Assembly (NCBI RefSeq): GCF_000979455.1
Contig: NZ_JJOY01000039.1
Span: 1 to 62,378, forward strand
Origin: Methanosarcina sp. 2.H.T.1A.6
Lineage (GTDB): Archaea > Halobacteriota > Methanosarcinia > Methanosarcinales > Methanosarcinaceae
Reading direction: 5' to 3'
DNA length: 62,378 bases
The position numbers and the translations under genes were made by a program. Below, piece by piece: positions 8,801 through 16,758 of the stretch; within the stretch, counting starts at the first letter, position 1; the number at the start of each line of letters is the position of its first letter. The notes under the pieces were generated by a model. The model was not told where the DNA came from and ran no database searches. It saw only the letters and a program-made list of their open reading frames with translations.

Positions 8801-9079
8801 CGAAGAGTACCTGAAAGCCTGCTCAAGAAGATATTCCCGCCCCATATGTTCAAAGCCGAGGTTGATTTTTGCATTCTCGGCCCCTTTGAAGATCATGTCC
8901 GCAAGCACAAAGTCCTTTGAAAGGATCTTGCTTCCGAAAAGCCCCATGAAGCAGGCTTCGAGCAAGCTTGATTTCCCGCTCCCGTTTACCCCGGAAATGA
9001 CTGTCACTCCGTCTTCGAAAGTGAAGTCCAGCTTTTTGTAGCTCCGGATATTTTCTATGTACAGATTTTTCAGCTTCAC
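5843..9079 (-). CDS. rad50: DNA double-strand break repair ATPase Rad50
   Basis: Rad50 partners Mre11 to tether and process DNA ends. The 1078-aa chain shows an ABC-type N-lobe with Walker A GVNGSGKSSLLEA (about residue 30) and the Q-loop region YIRQGEIDVL. A long Leu/Glu/Lys-rich coiled coil follows, with the zinc hook CPTCG near residue 560. The C-lobe has signature LLSGGERAIFNLVLR and Walker B PPMILDEPTVFLDRG, followed by VVSHDESL. It begins with GTG, whose bases overlap the stop of mre11 by 4 nt (GTGA), so the two are translationally coupled. A long open frame on the opposite strand is the antisense shadow of the coiled coil. Confidence 0.96.
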   Translation of the reverse strand: MKLKNLYIENIRSYKKLDFTFEDGVTVISGVNGSGKSSLLEACFMGLFGSKILSKDFVLADMIFKGAENAKINLGFEHMGREYLLEQAFRYSSKSENASSSRCVLYADGENIVDQATRTYDEVCSLLNMDEEAYKNCAYIRQGEIDVLINAKPKDRQRMIDDLLQLGKLEEYRERAGYAKTAVRRLERDAKNSLSGVKAEIEGLEGTEPVAALNRLRQKVKETDAALNDLNDKKEFAIARKGELDLKIADYRERLQEIEALKQAIHKSQEDKAGCFREKEAFSGEVQGQRRVLLELGDENAGLRDEYGFGGLEIEALLLGQEKEEFSAREKVNAASKELALLLKEEETGVQALRELENEKTEAERTLIECRASIGAANKEIEEHRENIRKLEEENKGLREKAGFKIGFKADSGAADDIISVIKELEEKESLLRDRKNEVSTKLGFAFKEKETGNLNLLDLEMELQNSRAAVLKGSTEIEVLEKELGNNSKEVLEVQEQKSGVLAGLEGLGFTGDQLENLEDFSELLLENKNRLHGKEKELEATLRELENSLRKNRELLAEGKCPTCGQELKGSEIACTTEECEQKKEKLASELTDIKLQNAELEKKLNRLKDAKKLEKRISDYDIEIEKLLEKAKASGKLIETHRARIDEDSLKLESLGKRKQELEAAVSQLLPDIKALQDQEEAAHTAHSEGEKALREAKAFERKLAENASEIEALNGKIRTSLALIENYGQRLGELNEKLKAFVEKEALSKEKLKALELALEAMRKKEDEAKRAHAESEKLLGQAKKLQANLLRMENLKHKISELETAIRNLAEKVGFFDREIIERSERIRQLKEKLEGKELEHLQHDRAQFELAHTKIIEKIRETTAEKDVHLKEIGMIENSLKRLRELKEELKALENRRLYLEAVYSNAEELENTYLRVRADMRARNIGALSVLLNEMFGFMYTNNAYSHIELDPEYNLTVYRKDGTPLEPKLLSGGERAIFNLVLRCAIYRLLALGFAGDRAEGLPPMILDEPTVFLDRGHIQQLLKLIDMMRSIGVGQIIVVSHDESLIDSADHIFQVEKDPLTNMSSITRL

Positions 9080-11007
9080 AGGTAATCACCAAGGTTATAC
9101 TGTTTGGGCACAGCAGGCTTTTCTTTTCCTTTTTTATGGCTTTGTTTTACCGGTTTTCCGGCTCTATCCGGAGCCTGGGCTGGCTTTTCATCCGGGAACT
9201 TTTGATCCGCAGGCTTTTCGGTTTTGCCCTCTCCATCTTTTTCGGGACTTACTTCTCCCCCGGAGCGGGGAAGCTTTCCAGCCTCTACGTCTTCTGCTTC
9301 GGTTTTATTTCCGGCATATATCCCTAGCTCAGCTCTTTTTCCACCTTCGGAAGGGATTACTGGAGGGATTTCTACAGAGGTTCCGGGAGTTTCCTGCGAA
9401 ATCTCGGATGGGGAGGGGGCTTCAGCCAAAGAATTAGCAGCAGTATTGGGCGTTTCGATCTCTACGGATGCCCCTACAGATTCAGCATTTTCACATGAAC
9501 CGGCGGCTTCAAGTGATTCAGTATTTCCGCATATTACGGGGACATGAGGAGGTTCATGACCCTCAACAGGAGATTCACAGACCTTATCAAGAGATTCAGG
9601 ACTCTCATCAGAATCTTCAAAACTATTATTGAGAGATTCGGAGCTTTCAATTCTTGCAAAAGCCCTCAGGAATTTAGATTTTTCGGCAATTGCCGCCGCA
9701 AATTCAGCCCCTCCGGCGGACTCAGGATTTTCAACCGGTTCAGCCGCACCCACCGGTTTGAATTCTTCAGGCTCTCCAATCCTGACAGGGCTAACAGGGC
9801 TGGCAGAGCTGACCGGGATAACAGGGCTGACAGGAATCTCTATCCTGAAATTAGGGTCTTTGAAATCCAGTGCTTCAATCAATCCCGAAAGCCGGCTCTC
9901 TGTTTCTTCGTCCACCCTTGACCTTGACACGCCCGGGTTCCGGATAATCTCATCGACTATCAGCCCGCCGTCGTTTAAGCTCAACCTGTTGATTTCTTCG
10001 GCAACCGCATGGTCAGGGTCGGAAAATGCGACTTTCACAACCTCATCGAGGAGGGTCTCTTTTATCCTGAGGTCTTTGACCCTTGCCACCAGCACTCCTT
10101 TGCTCAACAGGTATTCTTCAATCTCACTGAAGGAAAGGACTGGACCTGAGTCTCCTGAGATGTCCAGGAACACAACAGAGTCCGGGAGTTCTTCGAGGTG
10201 CTCGTTAACGGCAGAATAAATCTGTTCATAAGGCTTTTCTTCCCCGTCAAGTTTTGCCGGAATGAACAGGAAATTTCGGGTAGGGATGGTCCTCCTGCTG
10301 ATTTCCAGCCCTTCCCCGGAAAGAGTGATAATATTGTAAGAACGGGGATCATTTTCGGATGCACTGTTGCGTTCGGTACTGCCCGGGTATGTAGCCCAGG
10401 TCTCGGTCTCCCCTACCTTTATTTTCTCGTACTTGTGGTAGTCCCCGAGGAGAATTGCATCAACCTTAAAAGGAAGGTTTTCAAGCACCTCGGCGCAGTC
10501 CCAGTCCGCATACGGAAAAGGCTGCACGGTCTGGTGCATTACAAGCAGGTTCCTGCAGTTTTCCGGCAGGGATTCCGGAACTTCAAACCCTGAATAATCG
10601 TAAAGAGGAATCTTTGACTTAGGGACGCTGTCTATCCCGTATATTGCTGTATCCCCTACCAGTTGGGGTGTTTTCCCGAGCCTTACCGCAAGCCCCATTT
10701 CCTCAAAGAGGTCCAGCCACTGGGTATTTTGCTTGCTCTCGTGGTTCCCGACAATTCCAAAAAAAGGTATGTTTGCAGCCTTCAACCGGAACAGGAGGTT
10801 CATCGTCTCAAGGAGATCTTCAAGAGTCGGGTTCCTGGAATCAAAAAGGTCCCCCGCATGCACGACAGCATCAATCTGCATGTCAACCGCGTCCTGAATG
10901 ACTACCTCAAAAGCCTTAAAAAAGTCCTGCCTCCGTACCTCGCTGTGGTACTGCCGGTATCCCAGGTGCGTGTCTGCTGTGTGGAGTATCCTTGTTTCCT
11001 GAACCAT
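9076..11007 (-). CDS. mre11: DNA double-strand break repair nuclease Mre11, with long acidic tail
   Basis: The N-terminal metallophosphoesterase carries ILHTADTHLGYRQYH, VVHAGDLFDSRNPT, GIVGNHES, VMHQTVQPF and LLGDYHKY. In the last motif, where many Mre11 proteins have G-H-x-H, the first His is Asp. The capping domain runs to about residue 380. Beyond it lie ~260 residues unlike the compact archaeal enzymes: a Pro/Val/Ser run (IPVSPVIPVSSASPVSPV), then Ser/Glu/Pro-rich segments with repeated ESPE, ESLE and ENAES motifs, ending in a basic KPVKQSHKKGKEKPAVPKQ and YNLGDYL. The extreme C-terminus may be the Rad50-binding helix and the linker disordered. It is the first gene of the mre11-rad50 operon. 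Confidence 0.94.
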   Translation of the reverse strand: MVQETRILHTADTHLGYRQYHSEVRRQDFFKAFEVVIQDAVDMQIDAVVHAGDLFDSRNPTLEDLLETMNLLFRLKAANIPFFGIVGNHESKQNTQWLDLFEEMGLAVRLGKTPQLVGDTAIYGIDSVPKSKIPLYDYSGFEVPESLPENCRNLLVMHQTVQPFPYADWDCAEVLENLPFKVDAILLGDYHKYEKIKVGETETWATYPGSTERNSASENDPRSYNIITLSGEGLEISRRTIPTRNFLFIPAKLDGEEKPYEQIYSAVNEHLEELPDSVVFLDISGDSGPVLSFSEIEEYLLSKGVLVARVKDLRIKETLLDEVVKVAFSDPDHAVAEEINRLSLNDGGLIVDEIIRNPGVSRSRVDEETESRLSGLIEALDFKDPNFRIEIPVSPVIPVSSASPVSPVRIGEPEEFKPVGAAEPVENPESAGGAEFAAAIAEKSKFLRAFARIESSESLNNSFEDSDESPESLDKVCESPVEGHEPPHVPVICGNTESLEAAGSCENAESVGASVEIETPNTAANSLAEAPSPSEISQETPGTSVEIPPVIPSEGGKRAELGIYAGNKTEAEDVEAGKLPRSGGEVSPEKDGEGKTEKPADQKFPDEKPAQAPDRAGKPVKQSHKKGKEKPAVPKQYNLGDYL

Positions 11008-11495
11008 GAATATCAGTCTCTGGTTTTAACGGTATAAGAGTTTGTATATTAGTATTTAACTCATTTCTACAAAAACACGGTTCAGTTGAATAAGGGAATT
11101 TAACGCTCCAACGCTAGAAATTTGGTTCATTCGCATAAATTGGACATCGAATTCAAAGAGAAATTTTCGGTGATCCGTCGTAAATCAAGAGTATTATTTT
11201 CGGGAAACCTGATTGGCATCTTCCGGTCGTTCTTGTCACGCGCGTCGGCGCGGCTGGAACTATGGAGCTTCGAGGAGATCGAAAAAGAAAAACTCAACAG
11301 CACTAGAAAAACCAAGTATCAAAATATCAATCATTTAATAGTAGCGATCAAAGAATATTACAAAATCTAAAAAAATGGGCTCATGACCAAAAATTCCATT
11401 CGCACAAAATACTGCTCAATGTCTAGAGAAGCTAAAAACGGGTTTCATATACTGGAAAATTATAATGTTGCATATCATCATTTAATGGTGTCAAA
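11008..11495. other. spacer upstream of mre11 and the EEP gene
   Basis: AT-rich leader for two divergent genes. One plus-strand open frame (82 codons from 11122) contains a GC-rich patch near 11230-11280 encoding LSRASARLELWSFEEIEK. Its composition changes abruptly and I see no family resemblance, so it may be a decayed insertion and is not called as a gene. Confidence 0.4.
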
Positions 11496-12200
11496 ATGAA
11501 AATTATAACCTGGAATTGTAATATGGCCTTCAGAAAGAAATATGGGAAAATTCTTCCATATAATCCAGATTTACTGATTGTTCCAGAATGTGAACATCCA
11601 GGCAAATTTACTGATGATTTTTATTCTAATGTTTTGTGGATAGGGAGTAATAAAAACAAAGGCTTAGGCGTTTTCAGTTTCAACGACATAGAAATATCGT
11701 TACATGAATCCTATTGTGAAGAATATAAATATGTTCTCCCAATTAAAATGACTAATCCGACAGCTATAAACCTTATCGCAATATGGTCACAGAATAATAA
11801 AGAAGATCCTAAAAGAAGGTATATAGGAGAGATTTGGAAATCGTTGAATTATTATAAAGATATACTCAAATCTCCAGTAATTATTGCAGGAGACTTCAAC
11901 TGGAACGTAATCTGGGATAGAAAACCTGCTTATCCTCTTTACGGAACACTCACAAATGTAATTTACTTTCTAAAACAACTTGAAATACATAGCGCATACC
12001 ATAGATCTGCAAATGTAAGTTTTGGTCATGAGAAAGAACCAACCTTATTTTTCAGGAAAAATAAAAAGACCCCTTATCATATTGATTATATATTTGCATC
12101 AAAGGATTTCATAGATCAGATAAAGACTTTTTCTGTTGGTAAATATGAGGATTGGATTTCGCTGAGTGATCACATGCCTTTAATAGTGGAATTCGAGTAA
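11496..12200 (+). CDS. endonuclease/exonuclease/phosphatase-fold protein
   Basis: A 234-aa single-domain member of the EEP superfamily. The order of motifs is MKIITWNCNMAF at the N-terminus (Asn metal ligand), LIVPECEHP (catalytic Glu), IIAGDFNWNVIWD (Asp/Asn active site), HIDYIFAS, and the terminal LSDHMPLIVEFE (Asp-His pair), so all catalytic positions are present. There is no signal peptide, so it is probably cytoplasmic. The gene is AT-richer than the housekeeping genes and stands alone between repair genes and surface-protein genes, which suggests acquisition. The substrate could be DNA or a phosphoester; sequence alone does not decide. Confidence 0.8.
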   Translation: MKIITWNCNMAFRKKYGKILPYNPDLLIVPECEHPGKFTDDFYSNVLWIGSNKNKGLGVFSFNDIEISLHESYCEEYKYVLPIKMTNPTAINLIAIWSQNNKEDPKRRYIGEIWKSLNYYKDILKSPVIIAGDFNWNVIWDRKPAYPLYGTLTNVIYFLKQLEIHSAYHRSANVSFGHEKEPTLFFRKNKKTPYHIDYIFASKDFIDQIKTFSVGKYEDWISLSDHMPLIVEFE

Positions 12201-12426
12201 ACTCATTAGTTTTTTTCGAGTCATCAGCCTCAAAAAATGAAAGTTGCACTGGCACCCCCCGCTAGCTAGCAATGGATATCGTGCCACCGTTTTCAAATGA
12301 GTCAAATTATACTCAACCAGCTCAAAACCTGGAATTTATTACCTTGAAATACAAGGCCACACCCCAATATGATTAAAAAATTAAATCCGGAGAAGTGCAA
12401 TATTTTAGTCAATAGTCATTTGCTTC
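12201..12426. other. convergent spacer
   Basis: Downstream ends of two convergent genes. A short palindrome (GCTAGCTAGC) lies within a GC-richer patch near 12260. Nothing else supportable is seen. Confidence 0.4.
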
Positions 12427-13074
12427 TCAAATACGCTTACCCAACCTGAACAATTCCCCGTCCCTAACTGCAACGAACCAGTTGGAAGACACAAAAACAA
12501 CATCACAATCATCTGTGCTCCCATCGGCATGCGTGATCGAAGTGTGGACCCGGTCAGAATAATTGGGCACGAATGACCAGCTTCCGGTCCAGATAGTCCC
12601 TGCGTTCATGTAATATTGAGAGTGAAATTCCCAGGGTACAGGATGATATTCCCGTGGGTATCCCTCCTCAAAACCAGCGACACTCCATCGAGTTCCGGAA
12701 GGATCAAAAACTTTTCCTGATGCATCTGTAGGAGTTTCCACGGTTATGTAATTTGATCTGGTAATGGAACTGCTACCGGCGGCGTTTGTTACTTTCAGAG
12801 TAACATTGTATACACCCGGATTGGCAAAAGTGTGAGTTGAATTCATGGCGTGTTTTGAGTTAATGCCGTCTCCAAAATCCCAATACCAGGAAGTAGGTAC
12901 TCCTCCAGCGCTTATGTCAGTAAATTTGACTACAAGAGGAAATGTTCCCCCGGTCACATTACCAGAAAAATCAGCAATTGGTGTCCCTGTCTCTTCAGCA
13001 AGAGCAGTAGACGATAACAAAATGAAAAGCAGAAAAACTATTGTTACTGAAAAAAGCTCTTCTTTGTAGTTCAT
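12427..13074 (-). CDS. secreted protein with one PKD domain
   Basis: 215 aa. A signal peptide (hydrophobic VTIVFLLFILLSSTALA, cleavage after ALA) leads into one PKD domain (about residues 32-112) with the diagnostic WYWDFGDG and HTFANPGVYNVTLKVTN motifs. The C-terminal ~95 residues are not PKD: they hold many Trp, Tyr and His and end in FVAVRDGELFRLGKRI. There is no membrane anchor or sorting tail, so the protein is probably released or held by interactions. PKD domains commonly sit in Methanosarcina S-layer and cell-surface proteins. Confidence 0.8.
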   Translation of the reverse strand: MNYKEELFSVTIVFLLFILLSSTALAEETGTPIADFSGNVTGGTFPLVVKFTDISAGGVPTSWYWDFGDGINSKHAMNSTHTFANPGVYNVTLKVTNAAGSSSITRSNYITVETPTDASGKVFDPSGTRWSVAGFEEGYPREYHPVPWEFHSQYYMNAGTIWTGSWSFVPNYSDRVHTSITHADGSTDDCDVVFVSSNWFVAVRDGELFRLGKRI

Positions 13075-13434
13075 TTAGATCCCACAATACCGATTATGAC
13101 GTTCAGATACTTTCTGTTCTGACCTGAATATAACCCTGAAAGAAACAGATCTCATTACGCTTGTTACGAATTATCACACGCTCTCGAAGGAGAAGAGGTC
13201 ATTTTCGGGTTCCTCCTCTTTTTGGTGCCCAGAATGTCGGTTCCAAATCCAGCCAAAAAAGATGAAGAGGGGGTTTTGTCAGCTTTGAGCATGTCCCCAC
13301 ATTTACTTTTCGCCCGAACTTTTATTGTTTTTCAATTCGAGATTCAACGCTTTTGGAGACTGAGATACATTCGGACTTGCTTCCCTTGAACAGATTCTGT
13401 TTCAGACAGGTTCTGTTTCAGTTCAGAACACCAA
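13075..13434. other. spacer between two PKD genes, with repeats and a hairpin
   Basis: No coding region is supportable. A GAAGGAGAAGAGG ... CCTCCTCTTTTT arrangement near 13178-13220 can form an imperfect hairpin followed by T residues. A CAGATTCTGTTT / CAGGTTCTGTTT direct repeat lies near 13391-13425. Confidence 0.5.
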
Positions 13435-14094
13435 TCAGGAGACTGTTATAAGTCCATACTTTGTTTCTATGTCACCACCGTTAGCATTCATTACTGTTAA
13501 TCTGACTGTATATTTTCCTGCTTTAGTGTATGTATGCGATGGACTCTGCTGGGTTGAAAATGTCCGGTCTCCAAAACTCCAGAACCATTTCGTGGGTGCT
13601 CCTGTACTTTGGTCAGTAAAACTGACTGTCAGTGGCGCATTACCGGAGAGAGGATTTGCAGAAAAAGCAGCAACAGGCGGAAGAGCACTTCCAACAGTTA
13701 TATAATACCCCTTTGTTACCGTTTGACTTATAAACCCAGAATCAAGGACCGATTTTACTGTTAAGGTGACGGAATATTTTCCCGGGTTAGCGTATATATG
13801 CGTTGGATTCTGCTCTGTTGAAGTACCTCCATCTCCGAATTTCCAGGACCACTGAGGCGTTCCCGGGCCCGTGTAACTGCCAGTAAAATAGACAGTCAAA
13901 GGATCAGGTCCTGATCTTGGATCTCCGGAGAAATCAACAGCTATGGTTCCAATTGTCTTTGTATTTACAGCCTCCTGACTGCCACTTTTCGAAGGGGCTG
14001 CACTTACTGACGCTGCGATTACAGACATTATGAAGAAAGTCAACATTAAAGCGCAAACTATCTTTCTCGTTCCTTCAAATATTTGTTTACCCAT
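13435..14094 (-). CDS. secreted protein with two PKD domains
   Basis: 219 aa from the preferred ATG, which has TTGGGGTG 6 nt upstream; a further in-frame ATG 12 codons earlier lacks such a signal. A signal peptide (VCALMLTFFIMSVIAASVSA) precedes two PKD domains. The first has WSWKFGDGGTSTEQNPTHIYANPG and the second WFWSFGDRTFSTQQSPSHTYTKAGK (shown here only as landmarks). It ends soon after the second domain without an anchor. It is a tandem-orientated neighbour of the other PKD gene; both probably belong to the extracellular matrix or a surface complex. Confidence 0.82.
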   Translation of the reverse strand: MGKQIFEGTRKIVCALMLTFFIMSVIAASVSAAPSKSGSQEAVNTKTIGTIAVDFSGDPRSGPDPLTVYFTGSYTGPGTPQWSWKFGDGGTSTEQNPTHIYANPGKYSVTLTVKSVLDSGFISQTVTKGYYITVGSALPPVAAFSANPLSGNAPLTVSFTDQSTGAPTKWFWSFGDRTFSTQQSPSHTYTKAGKYTVRLTVMNANGGDIETKYGLITVS

Positions 14095-14130
14095 TGTATA
14101 CACCCCAAATTTTTGATCAACTTGATACAT

Positions 14131-14519
14131 TTTTAGTGTATTATTTTTTCAATCAGCTTTCCATCAGCAGATACACTAAGCAAATAGAATTTTACCAATA
14201 ATTCATTTGAATTCGTTTAAAAAAGAACAGAATATATCTGTAAATTTTATCCTTTAGATATGCCAACGAAAGTGATTTTAAATTGTACCAGAATATAAAA
14301 ACAATAATAATATTATAATAATATAATATAGAGTGCCGCGAAACAAAAATCAGAAACCGAAATTAGAGAGTATCATATAACTCAAAAATCGCTCTTTTGA
14401 AGCTCGTCTTTCAAGTAACCAATGGAGCTTCAGGTTCCGAAAGCAGCCCTGAGAACTTCTATGCTTAGAAAAAAATGGATTTGGATATTAGCCCAAAAAG
14501 AAATATCCAAGCAGGATTT
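14131..14519. other. AT-rich spacer
   Basis: The region upstream of the two-PKD gene contains a run of TAATAATATT-type sequence near 14300-14330 and no supportable gene. Confidence 0.4.
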
Positions 14520-14607
14520 TCACCTGCGGAACAGGGCAAAAGCCAATGCAAGAATTGAAATCGCGCTGGTAAGTGTAAAGGCTGGCGTGGATGCAGTAAA
14601 TATGTTT
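14520..14607 (-). pseudogene. orphan C-terminal anchor of a surface protein
   Basis: The minus strand reads ASTPAFTLTSAISILALAF, then ALFRR and a stop. This closely matches the C-terminal membrane anchor of the 203-aa secreted protein near 16.8 kb (ASTPAFSLVTAISALVLVF). No matching N-terminal part lies upstream. It is therefore the residue of a deleted paralogue, and the plus-strand open frame across it is a shadow. Confidence 0.65.
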
Positions 14608-14781
14608 TGAAAAACTATTGTGAAAATATTTATTTTCAAAAAACTACTGCGGAAAGTAGATTAAATGAAATTTTATCATTGCCTGTACTTTAAGTTCAAA
14701 ATATAAAATATATGTCAACGAATATTTTTGAAGATATTTTTCTTCATTACATTTATTAGTTTACTCGACGTTTCAAGGAAC

Positions 14782-16029
14782 ATGGTAGAAAAATTACTAG
14801 AGTCTGTAAAGAAATTTTTCTTTTTAGCCTTCTTGGTGATAGCGATACCCGCAAGCATACCTATTGCTTGTGCCGGAGATATAACTGTTGATGTTAATGG
14901 TTCTGAGAAATATACATCTATACAGGCTGCAATTAACGAATCATCGAATGGAGACAACATAATTGTCTTATCCGGAGTATATATTGAAAATTTGGTCATC
15001 GACAAACCTTTGACTATAGTTTCTAAAACCGGAGATCCAACAGATGTGACAATAAAAGCTCCTCTTCCAGATGTTGTTGCAGTAGAGATCGATGCTAACA
15101 ATACTGTATTTAAAGGAATTACTATCACTTCGTACTACAAACTTGGCCAAGATTATGGCATAGTCATTATGGATAATGAAAATGTTACTGTTAAAAATAA
15201 TATATTCACTGGGTGTAAGAAAGGGATTACAATCATAAGGTCTTACAACTGTACAATTGAAGATAACTATATGGAAGGCAAAAAAGGTGGAAAAGGAATC
15301 GACCTATATTTAGCAGGAAATAATTTAATTCGAAGAAATACAATTACAAAATCGGGTGGTGCAATATGGGAAGATTACTGCGAAATTGGTAACGTATACC
15401 ACGAAAACAACTTATCTGAGAACTGGAACGGGATTACCTTGATTCATGATTCAGATAATAGTTTGGTATACGACAATTTGATACAAGGAAATGAAAATGA
15501 TGGTATTTCTATAAGCTGGGCAGATAATAATGTAATTGTCAATAACTGGATTATTGAAAATGGACAGGGAATTAACATATATGATTCAAAACATAACAAC
15601 ATCAGCAGCAATGTGGTTATGGATAATACATATGGTATAGAGTTTGCAAGTGCTTATTCCAATCTAATCTACAACAATTATTTCCGAAACCCAAAAAATA
15701 TTGCATGGGGCGATGGCCGTAACACTTGGAACGTTAGCAAAACACCCGGAGAAAACATAATTGGCGAATCTTATATTGCCGGAAATTGCTGGTTAGATGA
15801 CGGTGGAAATGGGATAAGTCACGAACTGCCAGATTTAAATGGTGATGGGATTTGCGATGAAGGGTATGACGTAGAGTATGATGGATGGGATTACCTTCCA
15901 TTAAAAGACAATGGAAAAATACCCCAAAGAAATCATACAGAAATTAAGCAAGCACCTATAAATTTTGATTTAATAATCAATGCTCTTTTATTAGCAGCTG
16001 TAATTGTTAAAAAAAGAAGAGGAAAATGA
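14782..16029 (+). CDS. NosD-like right-handed beta-helix surface protein
   Basis: 415 aa from the ATG preceded by AAGGAA; a TTG 18 codons earlier lacks a ribosome site. A signal peptide (FFFLAFLVIAIPASIPIACA) is followed by the typical NosD/parallel beta-helix opening: YTSIQAAINESSNGDNIIVLSG and YIENLVIDKPLTIVSK. Many rung repeats follow (N-x-I-x-x-N, such as NNIFTGCKKGITIIRSYNC, NRIRRN-like and NISSNVVMDN). A DLNGDGICDEGYDV stretch looks like a dockerin or calcium-binding loop. A short C-terminal hydrophobic segment (LIINALLLAAVIV) ends in KKRRGK and probably anchors it. Function unknown; likely a cell-surface polysaccharide-binding or structural protein. Confidence 0.8.
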   Translation: MVEKLLESVKKFFFLAFLVIAIPASIPIACAGDITVDVNGSEKYTSIQAAINESSNGDNIIVLSGVYIENLVIDKPLTIVSKTGDPTDVTIKAPLPDVVAVEIDANNTVFKGITITSYYKLGQDYGIVIMDNENVTVKNNIFTGCKKGITIIRSYNCTIEDNYMEGKKGGKGIDLYLAGNNLIRRNTITKSGGAIWEDYCEIGNVYHENNLSENWNGITLIHDSDNSLVYDNLIQGNENDGISISWADNNVIVNNWIIENGQGINIYDSKHNNISSNVVMDNTYGIEFASAYSNLIYNNYFRNPKNIAWGDGRNTWNVSKTPGENIIGESYIAGNCWLDDGGNGISHELPDLNGDGICDEGYDVEYDGWDYLPLKDNGKIPQRNHTEIKQAPINFDLIINALLLAAVIVKKRRGK

Positions 16030-16102
16030 GAACTACCATATACGGTATTCAGTTTACGCCAACAATGAAACTTATTAAGGATTCCGAGCGTTGGGGAAAT
16101 TT

Positions 16103-16562
16103 TTAGCGGCGGAATACTGCAAGGATCATTGCCAGTGAAAGGAGAGTGCCTATAGCTGTGAAGTCAGGAGTTGATTCAGGGAAAGTTGTAGTTTCTGGTG
16201 ATGTTGAGACAGGAGTCTGGCCTTCATAGTATTCGGTACTTATATATGATTTAACGCTCCTCTACAACATCCTCGGTATAGATATTCATTTTTTGCGTTG
16301 AACCATTTATCACATAAAAATAATTCTTTTCGATCTCGCTTAGCATCACAGACAATTCACATTTTTTATACATCTTAAAATCAATGCTCACTGTAAATGG
16401 TTCATTTATCTTCAATATCGATTTTGGGACTTCTGCAGTATCTAAAAGTTTGCTATTGAAATAAAGATCATATTCATAGACTTCTCCATAAGGATTATAT
16501 GCAGACGTTATGTCCGTAAATAAAATTAAAACTATCCCAATTATCGCTACTTTTCGTCTCAT
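16103..16562 (-). pseudogene. decayed paralogue of the 203-aa secreted protein
   Basis: The first ~100 codons parallel the intact neighbour (signal peptide, then SAYNPYGEVYEYDLYFN, EVPKSILKINEPFTVSIDFK, CELSVMLSEIEKN). After VVEE a frameshift gives a premature stop. Reading the next frame restores KSY, then jumps about 60 codons to STEYYEGQTPVSTSPETTTF, and ends in the membrane anchor FTAIGTLLSLAMILAVFRR. The junction lies at a TCATAT shared by two sites in the intact copy (a 10-bp TCATATGAAT direct repeat), so slippage or recombination between those repeats explains the deletion. The shortened frame alone would encode a 103-aa secreted peptide without anchor. Confidence 0.75.
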
Positions 16563-16637
16563 GCTTACCCTCGAAGCTTTGTTAAAAGAGCATCATACAT
16601 ATCGATGTTCAATTTCAGCTCCTATTGATCTCAAAAT

Positions 16638-16666
16638 CCCTTTGGTCCAGGCCAAACGATTGTAGC
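16638..16666 (-). pseudogene. relic of the 3' end of a large surface-protein gene
   Basis: Twenty-nine bases match, with three mismatches, the segment near 17449-17477 that encodes ATIVGPGPKG at the end of the 1376-aa protein. The relic lies just upstream of the decayed 203-aa paralogue, the same relative position as in the intact pair. It marks a former second copy of the large gene, now almost entirely deleted. Confidence 0.6.
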
Positions 16667-16758
16667 AGATTATCTGTAGATGAAATGTAATCTACCCGGT
16701 ATTCAGAATAACTGGAGTTAATCGAGTTAAAAATAAATTTCATCTCCCATCACAGCAT

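Noticed and set aside
11122-11370. 82-codon plus-strand frame
   Set aside because: Composition changes abruptly inside it, no ribosome site, no recognisable motif. Kept only as a possible relic.
14422-14610. 62-codon plus-strand frame
   Set aside because: The opposite strand reads a clear surface-protein anchor matching a neighbour, so this frame is its shadow.
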